From NCBI GenBank assembly GCA_001596155.1, contig CP014771.1, positions 310,001-374,000 of the forward strand: a DNA stretch of 64,000 bases, given 5' to 3'. The notes under the pieces are model-generated. The model was not told where the DNA came from. It made no database searches and saw nothing but the letters and a program-made list of their open reading frames with translations. The position numbers and the translations under genes were made by a program. Shown here in pieces: positions 23,230 through 32,727 of this stretch. Origin of the DNA: Hymenobacter psoromatis (GTDB lineage: Bacteria; Bacteroidota; Bacteroidia; Cytophagales; Hymenobacteraceae). Position 1 is the stretch's first letter; the number at the start of each line of letters is the position of its first letter.

Positions 23230-23526
23230 TTAAAACAGGCCCGTGGTGCGGCGATGGTTGCTCTTGTGATGCAGCGAGCCCTTGTGCCGCGCCGTGGAGT
23301 GGCCGCTGCCCCGCAGGAAGCTGAGCGGGCTGCCGCCGTCCTGGCGGCTGTGGTTGCGGTAGGTGCCGTAGTGGTGGGTGTAGTCGCCGGCCAGCTTGCG
23401 TTGGCCGTGGCGCTCGGGCTTCGAGAGCCAGAAGGGCCAGCTGGCGTGGGCGGGGCGGGCGGTGGCGGGCGGCGCGGCAACGGCCAGCAGCGCCAGCAGG
23501 CAAGCGAAGAATGCGGCTTTAACCAT
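23230..23526 (-). CDS. Small exported basic protein, 98 aa
   Basis: From ATG 23526 the product starts MVKAAFFACLLALLAVAAPPATA, a signal peptide. The mature part is rich in His, Arg, Lys, Ser and Gly (KPERHGQRKLAGDYTHHYGTYRNHSR, then HKGSLHHKSNHRRTTGLF). No family is recognised. The two other frames here are also open over much of the region because of high GC, so the call rests on the signal peptide and the plausible start. Confidence 0.5.
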   Translation of the reverse strand: MVKAAFFACLLALLAVAAPPATARPAHASWPFWLSKPERHGQRKLAGDYTHHYGTYRNHSRQDGGSPLSFLRGSGHSTARHKGSLHHKSNHRRTTGLF

Positions 23527-23949
23527 GAGTTTTTGCAGAGAAATAAACCAGTGGCGCGGGGCCGGGCCCCACGAGCAGCGCGCTGCTGCCACCCCCTAAA
23601 CTCCCTACCCCCGCCAAATAGTACCTGCGCCCCGCCGTTACCAGACGCCTACCCCCCGCGGCCCGACCAATGCTCAACATTCCCCCATGAACGCTGCTGG
23701 CTAGCTGCGAGCAACTTAGCCCTGACTTAACTATCGCCCTCTTAGCCACTAAAAAAACTGTTGCCTGGCAGGAATTCGGTTTTTCTACGACGCAGCAAGC
23801 AAGTACTTATCGCCCGGATGCCGGCCCGCATCGCCCCGCCCCGGACCCCGGCTTCGCAAAACATGCGGCTACCCTTGAAGGCACCCACGGATGATAACCC
23901 CGGCTGGTAGCCATGCGTCTAACCGTTTCGCCTCCAACCCGCTTGTTTG
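23527..23949. other. 423-bp divergent intergenic region
   Basis: It lies between the small basic protein gene and the ABC exporter gene. No TANNTTTG box, hairpin or repeat stood out; CTACCCCC-type motifs occur at about 23604 and 23650. Nothing further is supported. Confidence 0.4.
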
Positions 23950-25761
23950 ATGAGTCTTTGGCAAATAATTCAGCGTTTGCTGCCCTTTGTGCGGCCCTAT
24001 CGCCGCTTGGTTATCAGCACGTTGTTGCTCACGCTGGTGGGTTCGCTGGCCGCGCAGGTCAACCCGTTTGTGCTGCGCTACACCGTCGATACGGTGCAGA
24101 ATTTATTGAATAAAGGCCAGGGTTTGGCGCAGGGCTGGCAGATGCTTATTTGGGTGAGCGCGCTGTTATTGGCCAAAGAATTACTGAATACGGGCATCAC
24201 GTTTGGCCAGAAATACTACGGCGAGAAAATCCGCATCAGCGTGTCGGGCGCGCTGGCCGAAGCGGCCGTGACCAGGATTCTGGGCTACGAGCTGGGCTTT
24301 TTTTCGGAAGGCGGCAACCAGACTGGCAAGCTCCAGACGCGCATCGACCGGGGGGTAGAGAGCCTGATGAAGCTGGTGCAAAACTTCTTCATCGATATCC
24401 TACCCCTTTTTGCGAATGCGCTGGTGGCGCTGGTGGTTATGTTCCTGGCCAACAAGTGGGTAGGGCTGGTGGCTACGTCCATTCTACCCATCTATTTCTG
24501 GCTGAGCTACCGCCAGGCCGACCGCCTCAACGGCACCCGCCGGATGCTGCGCAGCCTGCGCGAGGAAAAAAACCACGGCCTCATCAGCATCATCGACAGC
24601 ATCGTGGTTATCAAGAGCTTCGTGCGCGAGGCCTACGAGGGCGACAAGCAGCTGGCCGTGCAAAACCGCCTCGAAGAAGCCCAGCTTGCGACCCGCAAAA
24701 CCAACTTTCGCTACGACGGCCTCAAGTCGTTTTTCGAGCAAATCGGCGTGGTGGCCATCATCGTGCTCACCGCCTACCTCGTGCTGGTGGGCCAGATGAG
24801 CATCGGGGCCATCATGTTTCACGTGCTGCTGTTCAACAACGTGTCGGCCCCCATCCGGCAGCTGCACCGCATCTACGACGAGATGAACGAGGCGCTGACC
24901 TACGCCGAGGGCTTTTTCGCCATCCTCGATGCCGACGACCAGACCGAGCGCCCCGGCACGCTGCGCCCCGCGCACCTCTACGGCCGCTTCGAGCTGCGCC
25001 ACGTCAACTTCACCTACCCCAGCGGCACGGCCGCCCTGCACAACGTGAGCATGACCATTGAGGCTGGCAAAACCACCGCGCTCGTGGGCCTCAGCGGCGC
25101 GGGCAAAAGCACGATTATCAACCTGCTCTGCGAATTTTATCGCCCCAACGGCGGCGAAGTGCTGCTCGACGGCCTACCCCTCTCGGAATACGACACGCCC
25201 GCCCTGCGCCAGCAAATCGGCCTCGTGCTCCAGAAAAACCACATTTTCAAGGGCACTATCGAGGAGAACATCTGTTACGGCAACTTTAACGCTACCCAGG
25301 CCGAAATCGAAGCCGCCGCCCGTCAGGCCTACCTCCACGACCAGATTCTGGACCTGCCCAGGGGTTACCAGAGCGACGCCCAGCAGCTTTCGGGCGGCCA
25401 GCAGCAGCGCATCGCCATCGCCCGGCTCTTCCTTAAAAACCCGCCCATCATCTTCCTCGACGAGCCCACCGCCAGCCTCGACGCCATCGCCACCGAGCAA
25501 ATCAAAAATAGCCTCGACGCCATCAAGCAGGGCCGCACGGTGGTCATCATCTCCCACAGCCTCGCCCAAATCGTGGATGCCGACTGCATCTACGTCATGA
25601 AAAAAGGCGAAGCCGTGGAGAGCGGTACCCACGCCGAGCTCTACTCAACCCGCGGCACCTACCGCGAAATTTTCGACGCCTCGGCGCGCAGCCTCAACAT
25701 CGAAAAGCTAGCCAAAACAATGGCCGATGACGGCGATGAGGTGCTGGATACGGCGCTGTGA
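23950..25761 (+). CDS. ABC exporter (fused membrane domain and ATPase)
   Basis: The 603-residue product has six membrane helices (about residues 15-310) and a C-terminal nucleotide-binding domain. The ATPase shows Walker [10 protein letters not shown] (about residue 375), Q-loop [16 protein letters not shown], signature LSGGQQQR, Walker [13 protein letters not shown] and H-loop ISHS. It is a half-transporter of the MsbA/multidrug type and would act as a homodimer; the substrate is unknown. ATG 23950 ([13 protein letters not shown]) is preferred over the in-frame TTG one codon earlier. It stands alone before the RAYT unit. Confidence 0.9.
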   Translation: MSLWQIIQRLLPFVRPYRRLVISTLLLTLVGSLAAQVNPFVLRYTVDTVQNLLNKGQGLAQGWQMLIWVSALLLAKELLNTGITFGQKYYGEKIRISVSGALAEAAVTRILGYELGFFSEGGNQTGKLQTRIDRGVESLMKLVQNFFIDILPLFANALVALVVMFLANKWVGLVATSILPIYFWLSYRQADRLNGTRRMLRSLREEKNHGLISIIDSIVVIKSFVREAYEGDKQLAVQNRLEEAQLATRKTNFRYDGLKSFFEQIGVVAIIVLTAYLVLVGQMSIGAIMFHVLLFNNVSAPIRQLHRIYDEMNEALTYAEGFFAILDADDQTERPGTLRPAHLYGRFELRHVNFTYPSGTAALHNVSMTIEAGKTTALVGLSGAGKSTIINLLCEFYRPNGGEVLLDGLPLSEYDTPALRQQIGLVLQKNHIFKGTIEENICYGNFNATQAEIEAAARQAYLHDQILDLPRGYQSDAQQLSGGQQQRIAIARLFLKNPPIIFLDEPTASLDAIATEQIKNSLDAIKQGRTVVIISHSLAQIVDADCIYVMKKGEAVESGTHAELYSTRGTYREIFDASARSLNIEKLAKTMADDGDEVLDTAL

Positions 25762-25776
25762 GGATGTTTTTCTAGG

Positions 25777-25865
25777 TAGTAGCGCGAACTTTGTAGTTCG
25801 CGTTCCCGCGCCGCAACAACGATTTTAACGGCGCGGGGACGCGAACTACAAAGTTCGCGCTACTG
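25777..25865. repeat. RAYT-flanking palindrome, left copy
   Basis: An 89-bp palindrome with outer ends TAGTAGCGCGAACTTTG and CAAAGTTCGCGCTACTG. Its loop (GCAACAACGATTTTAACGGC) is the reverse complement of the loop of the copy at 26465, so the two copies are inverted around the transposase gene. The terminal CTA supplies the stop codon of the transposase. Confidence 0.9.
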
Positions 25866-26453
25866 CTCGGGCCAATAGATATAAGGCCACGCTTCCCAAT
25901 TTGTAACCAGCCTAGCTTTCACCGGATTATTCACAACGTAGGCGATTACGCGGCTCATTTCTTCGCCATCGCGCACGACATGGTCGTAGGTTTCGCGCTG
26001 CCAGAATTGACCCGTTCGGCTCAACAGCTTATTAGCCTGCAAGGCAGTGTAGCCTTTCACACGTTGTAATGTTTCGGCCAGCGGCGGTGCCTCGTCGGGT
26101 AGCGATACGACCAGATGCACGTGATTTGGCATCAGGCAGTAGCATAGTAGGGTGTATGCTTTACCATGAAAGTAACGCAGTGAGCTACCCACTAACTCTG
26201 CTACCAGCGGCTCAGCAAGCCAGGTTGGGCCATAGCCACCCGTATCTAGCAGCTCGTCAAACCTACCAAAGTAGCGGCGCTTTTGCGCATAGGAATCCGC
26301 AATAGACTCTTCATCAGTACTTTTGAATTGCACTTGCAACCTATCTATTACACTTGCGGGCAGTAAATCGGCCAGTCGAAAAGTCAGAAAGATGGGCGAG
26401 CCAGGCGGCAGCCGATGCGGTAGGTTGCGCTCATAATACATTAAGTTGCCCAT
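25860..26453 (-). mobile_element. REP-associated tyrosine transposase (RAYT, Y1/HUH)
   Basis: The 197-residue product carries the HUH motif NHVHLVV (His111, His113) and a downstream AYVVNNPVKARLV block whose Tyr172 is the likely catalytic residue. YYERNLPHRLPPGSPIFLTFRL at the N-terminus and KGYTALQANKLLSRTGQFWQRETYDHVV are also typical. RAYTs are single-strand nucleases thought to mobilise REP palindromes. Here the gene is bracketed by two near-identical inverted palindromes, a complete REP-RAYT unit. The start is ATG 26453, or the ATG four codons later. Confidence 0.9.
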
Positions 26454-26464
26454 ATTACGAAATA

Positions 26465-26552
26465 AGTAGCGCGAACTTTGTAGTTCGCGTCCCCGCGCCG
26501 TTAAAATCGTTGTTGCGGCGCGGGGACGCGAACTACAAAGTTCGCGCTACTA
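26465..26552. repeat. RAYT-flanking palindrome, right copy
   Basis: It differs from the left copy (25777-25865) at about one position and lies in the opposite orientation. Its terminal CTA at 26550-26552 provides the stop codon of paaF. Confidence 0.9.
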
Positions 26553-27305
26553 CCCAATCGCTGCCCGCGTAAACTCCGAGAGCACCAGCCTGCCGCTGAT
26601 GGCGGCGCGCTCCACGAGCAACGAATCCCAGTGCTCGGTGCCGGCCCAGAGGACCTGCTTGAGTTCGCGCATGGCCTCGGGCGAAGTGGTGGCCAGGCGC
26701 TGGGTCAGGGCTTGCACGGCCGCGTCGAGGGTAGGGAGGTCGGGCAGCACCTCGGCGTAGAGGCCGCGGGCGGCGGCCCACTCGGCCGTGCGAAACTGCG
26801 TAGCATCGATGGCGAGCTGCGCGAAGGCGGAAGCGCCGATTTTACGCTCCACGGCGGGGCCGACCACGAAGGGGCCGATGCCCACGGCTAACTCGCTGAG
26901 CTTCACGGCGGCTTGGGTGGTGGCCAGGCAGTAGTCGGTGGCGGCGGCCAGCCCTACCCCCCCGCCCACGGCCTTGCCCTGCACCCGCCCAATGAGGAGC
27001 TTGGGGCAGGTGCGGCAGGCATTGATAACGTGCGCAAAACCGCAGAAAAACGCCAGCCCCTGCGCCGCGTCGGCCACGGCGCGCAGCTCGTCGAAGCTGG
27101 CCCCGGCGCAGAAGGTGCGCTCGCCTTCGCTTTGCAGGATGACGACTTTGGTGGCTTCGTCGTGGCCGGCCTGGGTAATGGCGGCAGCCAGCTGTGCCAG
27201 AATGGCAGCGGGCAGCGAGTTGTGGGCGGGGTGGAAAAACGTGATAGTAGTGATGCCAGCGGCATCGGTAGCAGTGGTGACGTGGCCGGCGGGGAGGGTG
27301 CTCAT
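26550..27305 (-). CDS. paaF: Enoyl-CoA hydratase/isomerase (PaaF-like)
   Basis: From ATG 27305 the product has 251 residues of the crotonase family. Oxyanion-hole segments are FCAGASFDEL and GKAVGGGVGLAAATDYCLA, followed by a trimerisation tail. In the paa pathway PaaF hydrates 2,3-dehydroadipyl-CoA; position at the distal end of the cluster supports this role. Conserved catalytic Glu residues are less obvious than in PaaG, so the symbol is tentative. The stop codon lies in the RAYT-flanking palindrome, so the last residues may have been altered by the insertion. Confidence 0.75.
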   Translation of the reverse strand: MSTLPAGHVTTATDAAGITTITFFHPAHNSLPAAILAQLAAAITQAGHDEATKVVILQSEGERTFCAGASFDELRAVADAAQGLAFFCGFAHVINACRTCPKLLIGRVQGKAVGGGVGLAAATDYCLATTQAAVKLSELAVGIGPFVVGPAVERKIGASAFAQLAIDATQFRTAEWAAARGLYAEVLPDLPTLDAAVQALTQRLATTSPEAMRELKQVLWAGTEHWDSLLVERAAISGRLVLSEFTRAAIG

Positions 27306-27320
27306 GGGGGGTAGGAGTAA

Positions 27321-27397
27321 GAATTTCGCACAGAGTCCACAGAGTTTCACAGAGGTCAAAAAGCTCTTTTAACTCTGTGAACTCTGTGCGAAAATTC
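27321..27397. repeat. Imperfect palindrome between paaZ and paaF
   Basis: Arms begin GAATTTCGCACAGAGT and end ACTCTGTGCGAAAATTC, containing short internal repeats of CACAGAGT. It fills the gap between paaZ and paaF. Confidence 0.7.
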
Positions 27398-27398
27398 G

Positions 27399-29462
27399 TT
27401 AGGCTTGGTTTTTCTTCTTCACCATTGTCAGAATTGTGGCTACGGCCACGGTGTCGCCGGTTTCGTCGGTCACGGTCACGAGCCAGCGCACGATGCCTTT
27501 GGCGATGTCGGTTTCGTCGCGCTTTTCCTGGCCGATTTTCTCTTTAACCGTGAGTGTCACGCCGATGGTAGTGCCGGGGTACACGGGCTTGGTGAAGCGG
27601 CACTCATCGAGCCCATAATTCAGCAAAACCGGACCTTTGCGCGGGTCCACGAACATGCCGGCGGCCTTGGATAAAATATAGTACCCATGCGCCACGCGGC
27701 CCGTGAAGAGCGTGCCTTCCAGCGAAGTAGCATCGACGTGGGCGTAGAAATTATCGCCCGAAATGCCCGCAAAATTGCTGATATCGGCCTCCGTCACGGT
27801 GTGCTTGTGGGTGGTGTAGGTTTCGCCAATTTCCAGCTCCTCGAAGTAGCGCTGGAAGGGGTGCTTGTCGTACTCCACCGTTTTGGCCCCCGTCTGGTAC
27901 ACTTCCGTGATGGCCGTAATCATGCTCGGCGAGCCCTGCAACGCCACGCGCTGCATGAAGTGCTCGACGCCCCGGATGCCGCCCATTTCCTGGCCGCCGC
28001 CGGCCCGGCCGGGGCCGCCGTGCACGAGCTGGGGTAGGGGTGAGCCGTGGCCGGTGCTTTCCTTGGCCATCTCGCCATTAAGCACCAGAATGCGGCCGTG
28101 GTGGGTGGCCGCGCCGAGCACGAAATCCTGGGCCAGGTGCGGGTCGTTGGTGGCCAGCGAGCACACCAGCGAGCCTTTGCCGAGGTTGGCCAGGGCTATG
28201 GCTTCGGCGGGGTCGTGGTAGGGCATGAGCGTCACCACTGGCCCGAATGCTTCCAGCTCGTGGCTGTCCAAGTGCTTGAACGGATGGTCGTTGCGCAGCA
28301 CGATGGGCGAGATAAACGCGCCCTTAGTCACGTCGGCCCCGCGCTCCTTGCCCAGAATCTCCACGTTTTCGAGGTCGCCATACACGATGGGGGTAGTCTT
28401 GGCGAGCTGGCGCACCTGCTCGCGGAGGCGCTCGGCCTGCTCGCGGCCGGCGAGCGCGCCCATGCGCACGCCCTCGGCCTGCGGGTGGCCGATGGTGGTC
28501 TGGGCCAACGCTTTGCCCAACGCAATCTGCACGTCTTCGAGCAAGTCGGCGGGCACGATAGCGCGGCGGATGGCGGTGCATTTCTGCCCGCACTTGGCCG
28601 TCATTTCCTTGCGCACTTCTTTGATAAAGAGGTCGAACTCCGGCGTGCCGGGCCGGGCATCGGAACCTAGCACGGCGGCGTTGAGCGAGTCAGCTTCCAA
28701 CGTAAAGGGCACCGCCTCGCTGATGATGCGCGGGTGCGCCCGCAGCTTGGTGCCCGTGGCGGCCGAGCCGGTGAACGTGACCACATCCTGATACGTCACA
28801 TGGTCCAGAATGCCCTGGCCTGAGCCCACCACCAGTTGCAACGCGCCGTCGGGCAGGATGCCGCTAGCGATAATCTCGCGCACCACGGCTTCAGTGAGAT
28901 AGGCGCTGGGCACGGCGGGCTTCACCACGGCGGGCATCCCGGCCAGCAGGTTCACCGCGATTTTCTCCAGCATGCCCCAAATGGGGAAGTTGTAGGCATT
29001 GATGTGCACCGCTACCCCCTCCTTGGGCACCAAAAGGTGCTGGGCCATGAAGGTGCCGCCCTTCGACAAGCCCACCGGCTCGCCCTCTACATAAAACGGT
29101 TTGTCAGGAAACTTGCGCCGCAGCGAGGCGTTGGCAAATAAATTACCGATTCCGCCCTCAATATCAATCCACGAGTCGGCCCGCGTGGCCCCCGAGCGGT
29201 AGCTCAGCTCGTAAAAAAGCTCCTTTTTTTCCTGCAAGTGGAAGGCCAGCGCCTTCAGCATCCGGCCACGCTCGTGGAAGGTCATCCGGCGCAGCCTGGG
29301 GTTGCCTACGCGGCGGCCGTAGGCCAGAATCTGCTCAAAGTCAAAGCCTTCGGTGTTGGCCAGGGCAATGACCTCGCCGGTACTGGCATCCAGCAGCTCG
29401 TGCGGGTCGGCGGCACCGGGCGTCCAGCGGCCGAGGGTATAGTTTTCGAGGGTAGGGGTCAT
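27399..29462 (-). CDS. paaZ: Oxepin-CoA hydrolase / 3-oxo-5,6-dehydrosuberyl-CoA semialdehyde dehydrogenase
   Basis: The 687-residue bifunctional enzyme opens the oxepin ring and oxidises the resulting semialdehyde. Residues 1-520 form an aldehyde dehydrogenase domain (FPIWGMLEKIAVNLLAGMPAVVKPA, VTFTGSAATG, TLEADSLNAAVLG and the catalytic Cys in KCGQKCTAIRR). Residues 540-680 form a MaoC hot-dog hydratase domain (GEDYTT-type segment GETYTTHKHTVTEADISNFAGISGD, then FTGRVAHGYYILSKAAG). Length and order match PaaZ. Promoter features were not seen; it is likely transcribed from upstream paa genes. Confidence 0.95.
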   Translation of the reverse strand: MTPTLENYTLGRWTPGAADPHELLDASTGEVIALANTEGFDFEQILAYGRRVGNPRLRRMTFHERGRMLKALAFHLQEKKELFYELSYRSGATRADSWIDIEGGIGNLFANASLRRKFPDKPFYVEGEPVGLSKGGTFMAQHLLVPKEGVAVHINAYNFPIWGMLEKIAVNLLAGMPAVVKPAVPSAYLTEAVVREIIASGILPDGALQLVVGSGQGILDHVTYQDVVTFTGSAATGTKLRAHPRIISEAVPFTLEADSLNAAVLGSDARPGTPEFDLFIKEVRKEMTAKCGQKCTAIRRAIVPADLLEDVQIALGKALAQTTIGHPQAEGVRMGALAGREQAERLREQVRQLAKTTPIVYGDLENVEILGKERGADVTKGAFISPIVLRNDHPFKHLDSHELEAFGPVVTLMPYHDPAEAIALANLGKGSLVCSLATNDPHLAQDFVLGAATHHGRILVLNGEMAKESTGHGSPLPQLVHGGPGRAGGGQEMGGIRGVEHFMQRVALQGSPSMITAITEVYQTGAKTVEYDKHPFQRYFEELEIGETYTTHKHTVTEADISNFAGISGDNFYAHVDATSLEGTLFTGRVAHGYYILSKAAGMFVDPRKGPVLLNYGLDECRFTKPVYPGTTIGVTLTVKEKIGQEKRDETDIAKGIVRWLVTVTDETGDTVAVATILTMVKKKNQA

Positions 29463-29478
29463 AATGCACGGACGTTAA

Positions 29479-29646
29479 CCTCACCCCCTAGCCCCCTCTC
29501 CTGCGGAGAGGGGGGACTAGCTTCTAGTGCTAGACTAGATAACCAGCAGGTAAAGAGCGAAATAGTGGTTGAAGACTAAGTTGAGCTAAGAACTAAAATT
29601 AGAGCTAGTTCCCCCTCTCCGCAGGAGAGGGGGTTAGGGGGTGAGG
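29479..29646. repeat. Large compound palindrome between paaJ and paaZ
   Basis: Outer arms of about 40 bp (CCTCACCCCCTAGCCCCCTC at the left, its complement at the right) are each internally palindromic around CTCCTGCGGAGAG. The centre (about 80 bases) is AT-richer. Confidence 0.85.
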
Positions 29647-29657
29647 TGTCGTTGAAG

Positions 29658-30866
29658 TTACACACGCTCTATAACCACAGCGTAGCCCTGGCCCACGCCG
29701 ATGCACATCGTCACCAGCGCGTAGCGCTTGCCCTGCTTTTGCAGCTCCAGCGCGGCCGTGTGCAGCAGGCGGGCACCGCTCATGCCCAGCGGGTGGCCCA
29801 GGGCAATGGCCCCGCCGTTGGGGTTGATGCGCGGGTCGTCGTCGGCCAGGCCAAAGGCGCGGATGCAGGCCAGCGACTGCGCCGCGAAGGCCTCGTTCAG
29901 CTCGATAATATCGATGTTATCCAACGTCAAGCCGGCTTTTTTCAAGGCCTGCTGGCTGGCCGGCACCGGGCCGATGCCCATTATGCGCGGCTCGACGCCG
30001 GCCACGCCCATGCTCACAACGCGGGCCAACGGCTTGAGATTGTGTTGCTTGATACCGTATTCCGAAGCCAGCAGCAGGGCGGCGGCCCCGTCGTTGAGGC
30101 CTGAGGCGTTGCCGGCCGTCACGGTGCCGCCGGTTTTGCGGAAGGCGGGGCGCAGCCGGGCCAGGGCTTCCAGCGAGGTATCGGGCTTTAGAAATTCATC
30201 TTCCGCAAACAGCAGCGTCTCGCCCTTGCGCTGCGGAATGGCCACGGGCGCGATTTCCTCGGCCAGCCGGCCGTTGCGCTGGGCGGCGGCGGCTTTTTGG
30301 TGTGAAGCCAAGGCAAATTTATCCTGGTCTTCGCGGCTGATGTGGTACTGGTCCACCAGGTTTTCGGCGGTTTCGCCCATCGCGTCGGTGCCGTACAGCT
30401 CCTGCATTTTCGGGTTGATGAAGCGCCAGCCGAAGCTGGAATCAGCCATTTGCGCGTCGGTGCCGAAGCCTTTGCTGGGCTTCGACATCACCAGCGGCGC
30501 GCGGGTCATGCTCTCTACCCCCCCAGCCACGAACAGGTCGCCGTCGCCGCTGCGAATGGCACGGGCCGCCGCGATGCCCGATGATAATCCACTGGCACAC
30601 AACCGATTCACGGTTTCACCCGGTACGGAGGGGGGTAGGCCGGCCAGCAGCGCGGCCATGCGGGCCACGTTGCGGTTGTCTTCGCCGGCCTGGTTGGCAC
30701 AGCCCATAATAACGTCGGCCACGGCGGCCGGGTCGGCGCCGGGCTGGCGACCCAGCAGCGCGCGGATAGCGTGGGCCGCCAGGTCGTCGGGGCGCACGGC
30801 GGCCAGCGTGCCGCCAAAGTTGCCGATGGGTGTGCGCACGCCGTCGATGATATAGGCTTGATTCAT
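29658..30866 (-). CDS. paaJ: 3-oxoadipyl-CoA/3-oxo-5,6-dehydrosuberyl-CoA thiolase
   Basis: The 402-residue thiolase has the acylation Cys in NRLCASGLSSG (about residue 90), the GHPLGMSGARLL active-site His block (about 356), and the base Cys in CIGVGQG (about 389). NEAFAAQSLA is the usual NEAFA loop. PaaJ removes acetyl-CoA twice in phenylacetate breakdown. The paa context makes this assignment firm over other thiolases. Confidence 0.94.
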   Translation of the reverse strand: MNQAYIIDGVRTPIGNFGGTLAAVRPDDLAAHAIRALLGRQPGADPAAVADVIMGCANQAGEDNRNVARMAALLAGLPPSVPGETVNRLCASGLSSGIAAARAIRSGDGDLFVAGGVESMTRAPLVMSKPSKGFGTDAQMADSSFGWRFINPKMQELYGTDAMGETAENLVDQYHISREDQDKFALASHQKAAAAQRNGRLAEEIAPVAIPQRKGETLLFAEDEFLKPDTSLEALARLRPAFRKTGGTVTAGNASGLNDGAAALLLASEYGIKQHNLKPLARVVSMGVAGVEPRIMGIGPVPASQQALKKAGLTLDNIDIIELNEAFAAQSLACIRAFGLADDDPRINPNGGAIALGHPLGMSGARLLHTAALELQKQGKRYALVTMCIGVGQGYAVVIERV

Positions 30867-30910
30867 AATGTTTTAGACTGCTGGTTATTGAAGCTGCCTA
30901 GGAAATCGCC

Positions 30911-30947
30911 AGAACGTCATTCCTCGGCAAGCTCGGAATGACGTTCT
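30911..30947. repeat. Short palindrome, GAACGTCATTCC family
   Basis: AGAACGTCATTCC (30911-30923) pairs with GGAATGACGTTCT (30935-30947) around an 11-base loop. It lies between paaI and paaJ. Confidence 0.85.
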
Positions 30948-30995
30948 GATAATTTTTATGCTTCCTAATCAGCGCCGAAAGCCTAGGGCTAGCAA

Positions 30996-31436
30996 TTAAA
31001 ATTGTTGGTTTTCGGTGCTGGTGCGGTAGGCCGTGCCTTTGAACAGCGCCAGCTGCAGGCCATTCTGATTATGAATACCCACCTGGTACACGCCCACGCG
31101 GTGCTTGAGGCTCTCCTCAGTCGCCTCCACGGTAATAGTATCGCCGGGCCGGCCGGGCTCCAGGTAGTCGATGGTGACGCTGAGGCCCATACTCTGACGG
31201 CCGTGGGTGTTGCAGGCGATGGAAAACGCCGTGTCGGCCGCCGCGAACGTGACGCCGCCGTGCAGCATCCCGAAGCCGTTGAGCATTTCGGGGCGTACCG
31301 GCAGGCGCAGGCGGCAGTAGCCGGGCCGCACTTCCTCAATTACTACCCCCAGCCACGCGCTGAACGGGTCGCGGGTATCAAGCCAGGCTTGCACGGCGTG
31401 ATGGGGCTGATTGGCCGGGTTTTCGGAAGAATTCAT
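30996..31436 (-). CDS. paaI: Phenylacetyl-CoA-pathway thioesterase PaaI
   Basis: The 146-residue hot-dog thioesterase shows RLRLPVRPEMLNGFGMLHGGVTFAAADTAFSIACNTHG, with the conserved Asn, HGG and Asp of PaaI. The enzyme hydrolyses dead-end CoA esters and frees trapped CoA. The start overlaps the stop of paaH (ATGA at 31433-31436), so the two are translationally coupled. Confidence 0.94.
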   Translation of the reverse strand: MNSSENPANQPHHAVQAWLDTRDPFSAWLGVVIEEVRPGYCRLRLPVRPEMLNGFGMLHGGVTFAAADTAFSIACNTHGRQSMGLSVTIDYLEPGRPGDTITVEATEESLKHRVGVYQVGIHNQNGLQLALFKGTAYRTSTENQQF

Positions 31437-32596
31437 GTGGAAAAGAAACGTTGGTTGTCGCGGGCCAGCCGGCGCAGCAGCGAGCTGGCGCGGTAGCGGT
31501 CGTCGTGGTATTCGTGGTAGAGGCCATCCAGCGTAGCCAGCACCGTGGCCGGGCCTAGCTCGTCAGCCCAGGCCAGCAGGCCCTTCGGGTAATTTACGCC
31601 AGTAGTCATGGCCAGCTCCAAATCCTCACGCGAGGCCACGCCCAGGTACAGCGCGTCGGCCGCCTCGTTGATGAGCATCGCCAGCACGCGTTGCACGATG
31701 CGCTGGCCGGCTTCGGCGTCGCGCAGGGGGGTAGGGGCGGGCGCATCAGGCGCGTAGTCGTAGAAGCCGCGCCCCGCCTTGCGCCCGTAGTAGCCGGCCT
31801 CAAACAGCCGCTTCTGGGTGAAGGAAGGCCGGTAGCGCGGGTCGTAGAAAAAGGCCGCGAACACCGATTCCGTAACCCGGTAATTCACGTCGTGGCCGAT
31901 AAAATCCATCAGCGCGAATGGCCCCATGCGGAAACCGCCCAGCTCGGTGAGCGCCCAGTCGATGGTGGCCACGTCGGCAATTCTTTCTTCCAAAATGCGA
32001 ATTGCCTCGCCGTAAAATGGCCGCGCCACGCGGTTCACAATGAAGCCGGGCGTGTCCTGGGCCAGCACCGGGCGCTTGCCCCAGCCGGCTACCAGCGCGC
32101 GCACCTCTTCGGCCAGCCCGGCGCGGGTCTGCACGGCCGCAATCACCTCGACCAGCTGCATGAGCGGCGCGGGGTTGAAAAAATGGATGCCAATAAACCG
32201 CTCCGGCCGCTGGCACGCCGCCGCGATGGCCGTTATCGAGAGCGACGACGTATTGCTGGCCAACAGGCATTCGGCTGATACCACGGCCTCTACCTGCCTG
32301 AAAACCTGTTGCTTCACCGCCAAATCTTCCACAATTGCCTCGATAACCAGGCCGCAATCGGCGAGGTCCTGCATGGTGGGGGTAGGGCGCACGCGGGCGC
32401 TGGCCGCGGCGGCGGCCTCGGGCGTCAGCTTGCCTTTTTCAACTAGCTTACGCAGGCCAGCGGCGATGCTGGCCGTAGCCTTTTCGAGCGCGGCGGCGTT
32501 CTGGTCGAGCAGGCGCACCGGGTGGCCGGCCGTGGCTACCACCTGCGCAATGCCCGCGCCCATCGCGCCGCTGCCAATAATTCCGATGGTTATCAT
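31433..32596 (-). CDS. paaH: 3-hydroxyacyl-CoA dehydrogenase PaaH
   Basis: The 387-residue product has an N-terminal Rossmann motif (GIIGSGAMGAGIAQVVATAGHPVRLLDQ), the SNTSSLSITAIAAACQRPERFIGIHFFNPAPLM block with the catalytic His, and two C-terminal 3HCDH domains (TPGFIVNRVARPFYGEAIRIL; ADALYLGVASREDLELAMTTGVNYPKGLL). It oxidises 3-hydroxyadipyl-CoA with NAD+. The two-domain C-terminus is normal for PaaH. It is coupled to paaI by an ATGA overlap. Confidence 0.94.
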   Translation of the reverse strand: MITIGIIGSGAMGAGIAQVVATAGHPVRLLDQNAAALEKATASIAAGLRKLVEKGKLTPEAAAAASARVRPTPTMQDLADCGLVIEAIVEDLAVKQQVFRQVEAVVSAECLLASNTSSLSITAIAAACQRPERFIGIHFFNPAPLMQLVEVIAAVQTRAGLAEEVRALVAGWGKRPVLAQDTPGFIVNRVARPFYGEAIRILEERIADVATIDWALTELGGFRMGPFALMDFIGHDVNYRVTESVFAAFFYDPRYRPSFTQKRLFEAGYYGRKAGRGFYDYAPDAPAPTPLRDAEAGQRIVQRVLAMLINEAADALYLGVASREDLELAMTTGVNYPKGLLAWADELGPATVLATLDGLYHEYHDDRYRASSLLRRLARDNQRFFST

Positions 32597-32619
32597 CTAA
32601 CTGCTAACTACTTGGTAAT

Positions 32620-32715
32620 CTGTTATTGCGAGCAACGCGAAGCAATCGTACCGAAACGATGACGACCAAACGATTTCGTTCTGGTGCGATTGCTTCGCGT
32701 TGCTCGCAATGACAG
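32620..32715. repeat. Palindrome, GTCATTGCGAGC family, between paaG and paaH
   Basis: Arms of about 39 bp (CTGTTATTGCGAGCAACGCG outside) pair with few mismatches around a short loop. Confidence 0.85.
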
Positions 32716-32727
32716 CTATAAAAAAAA

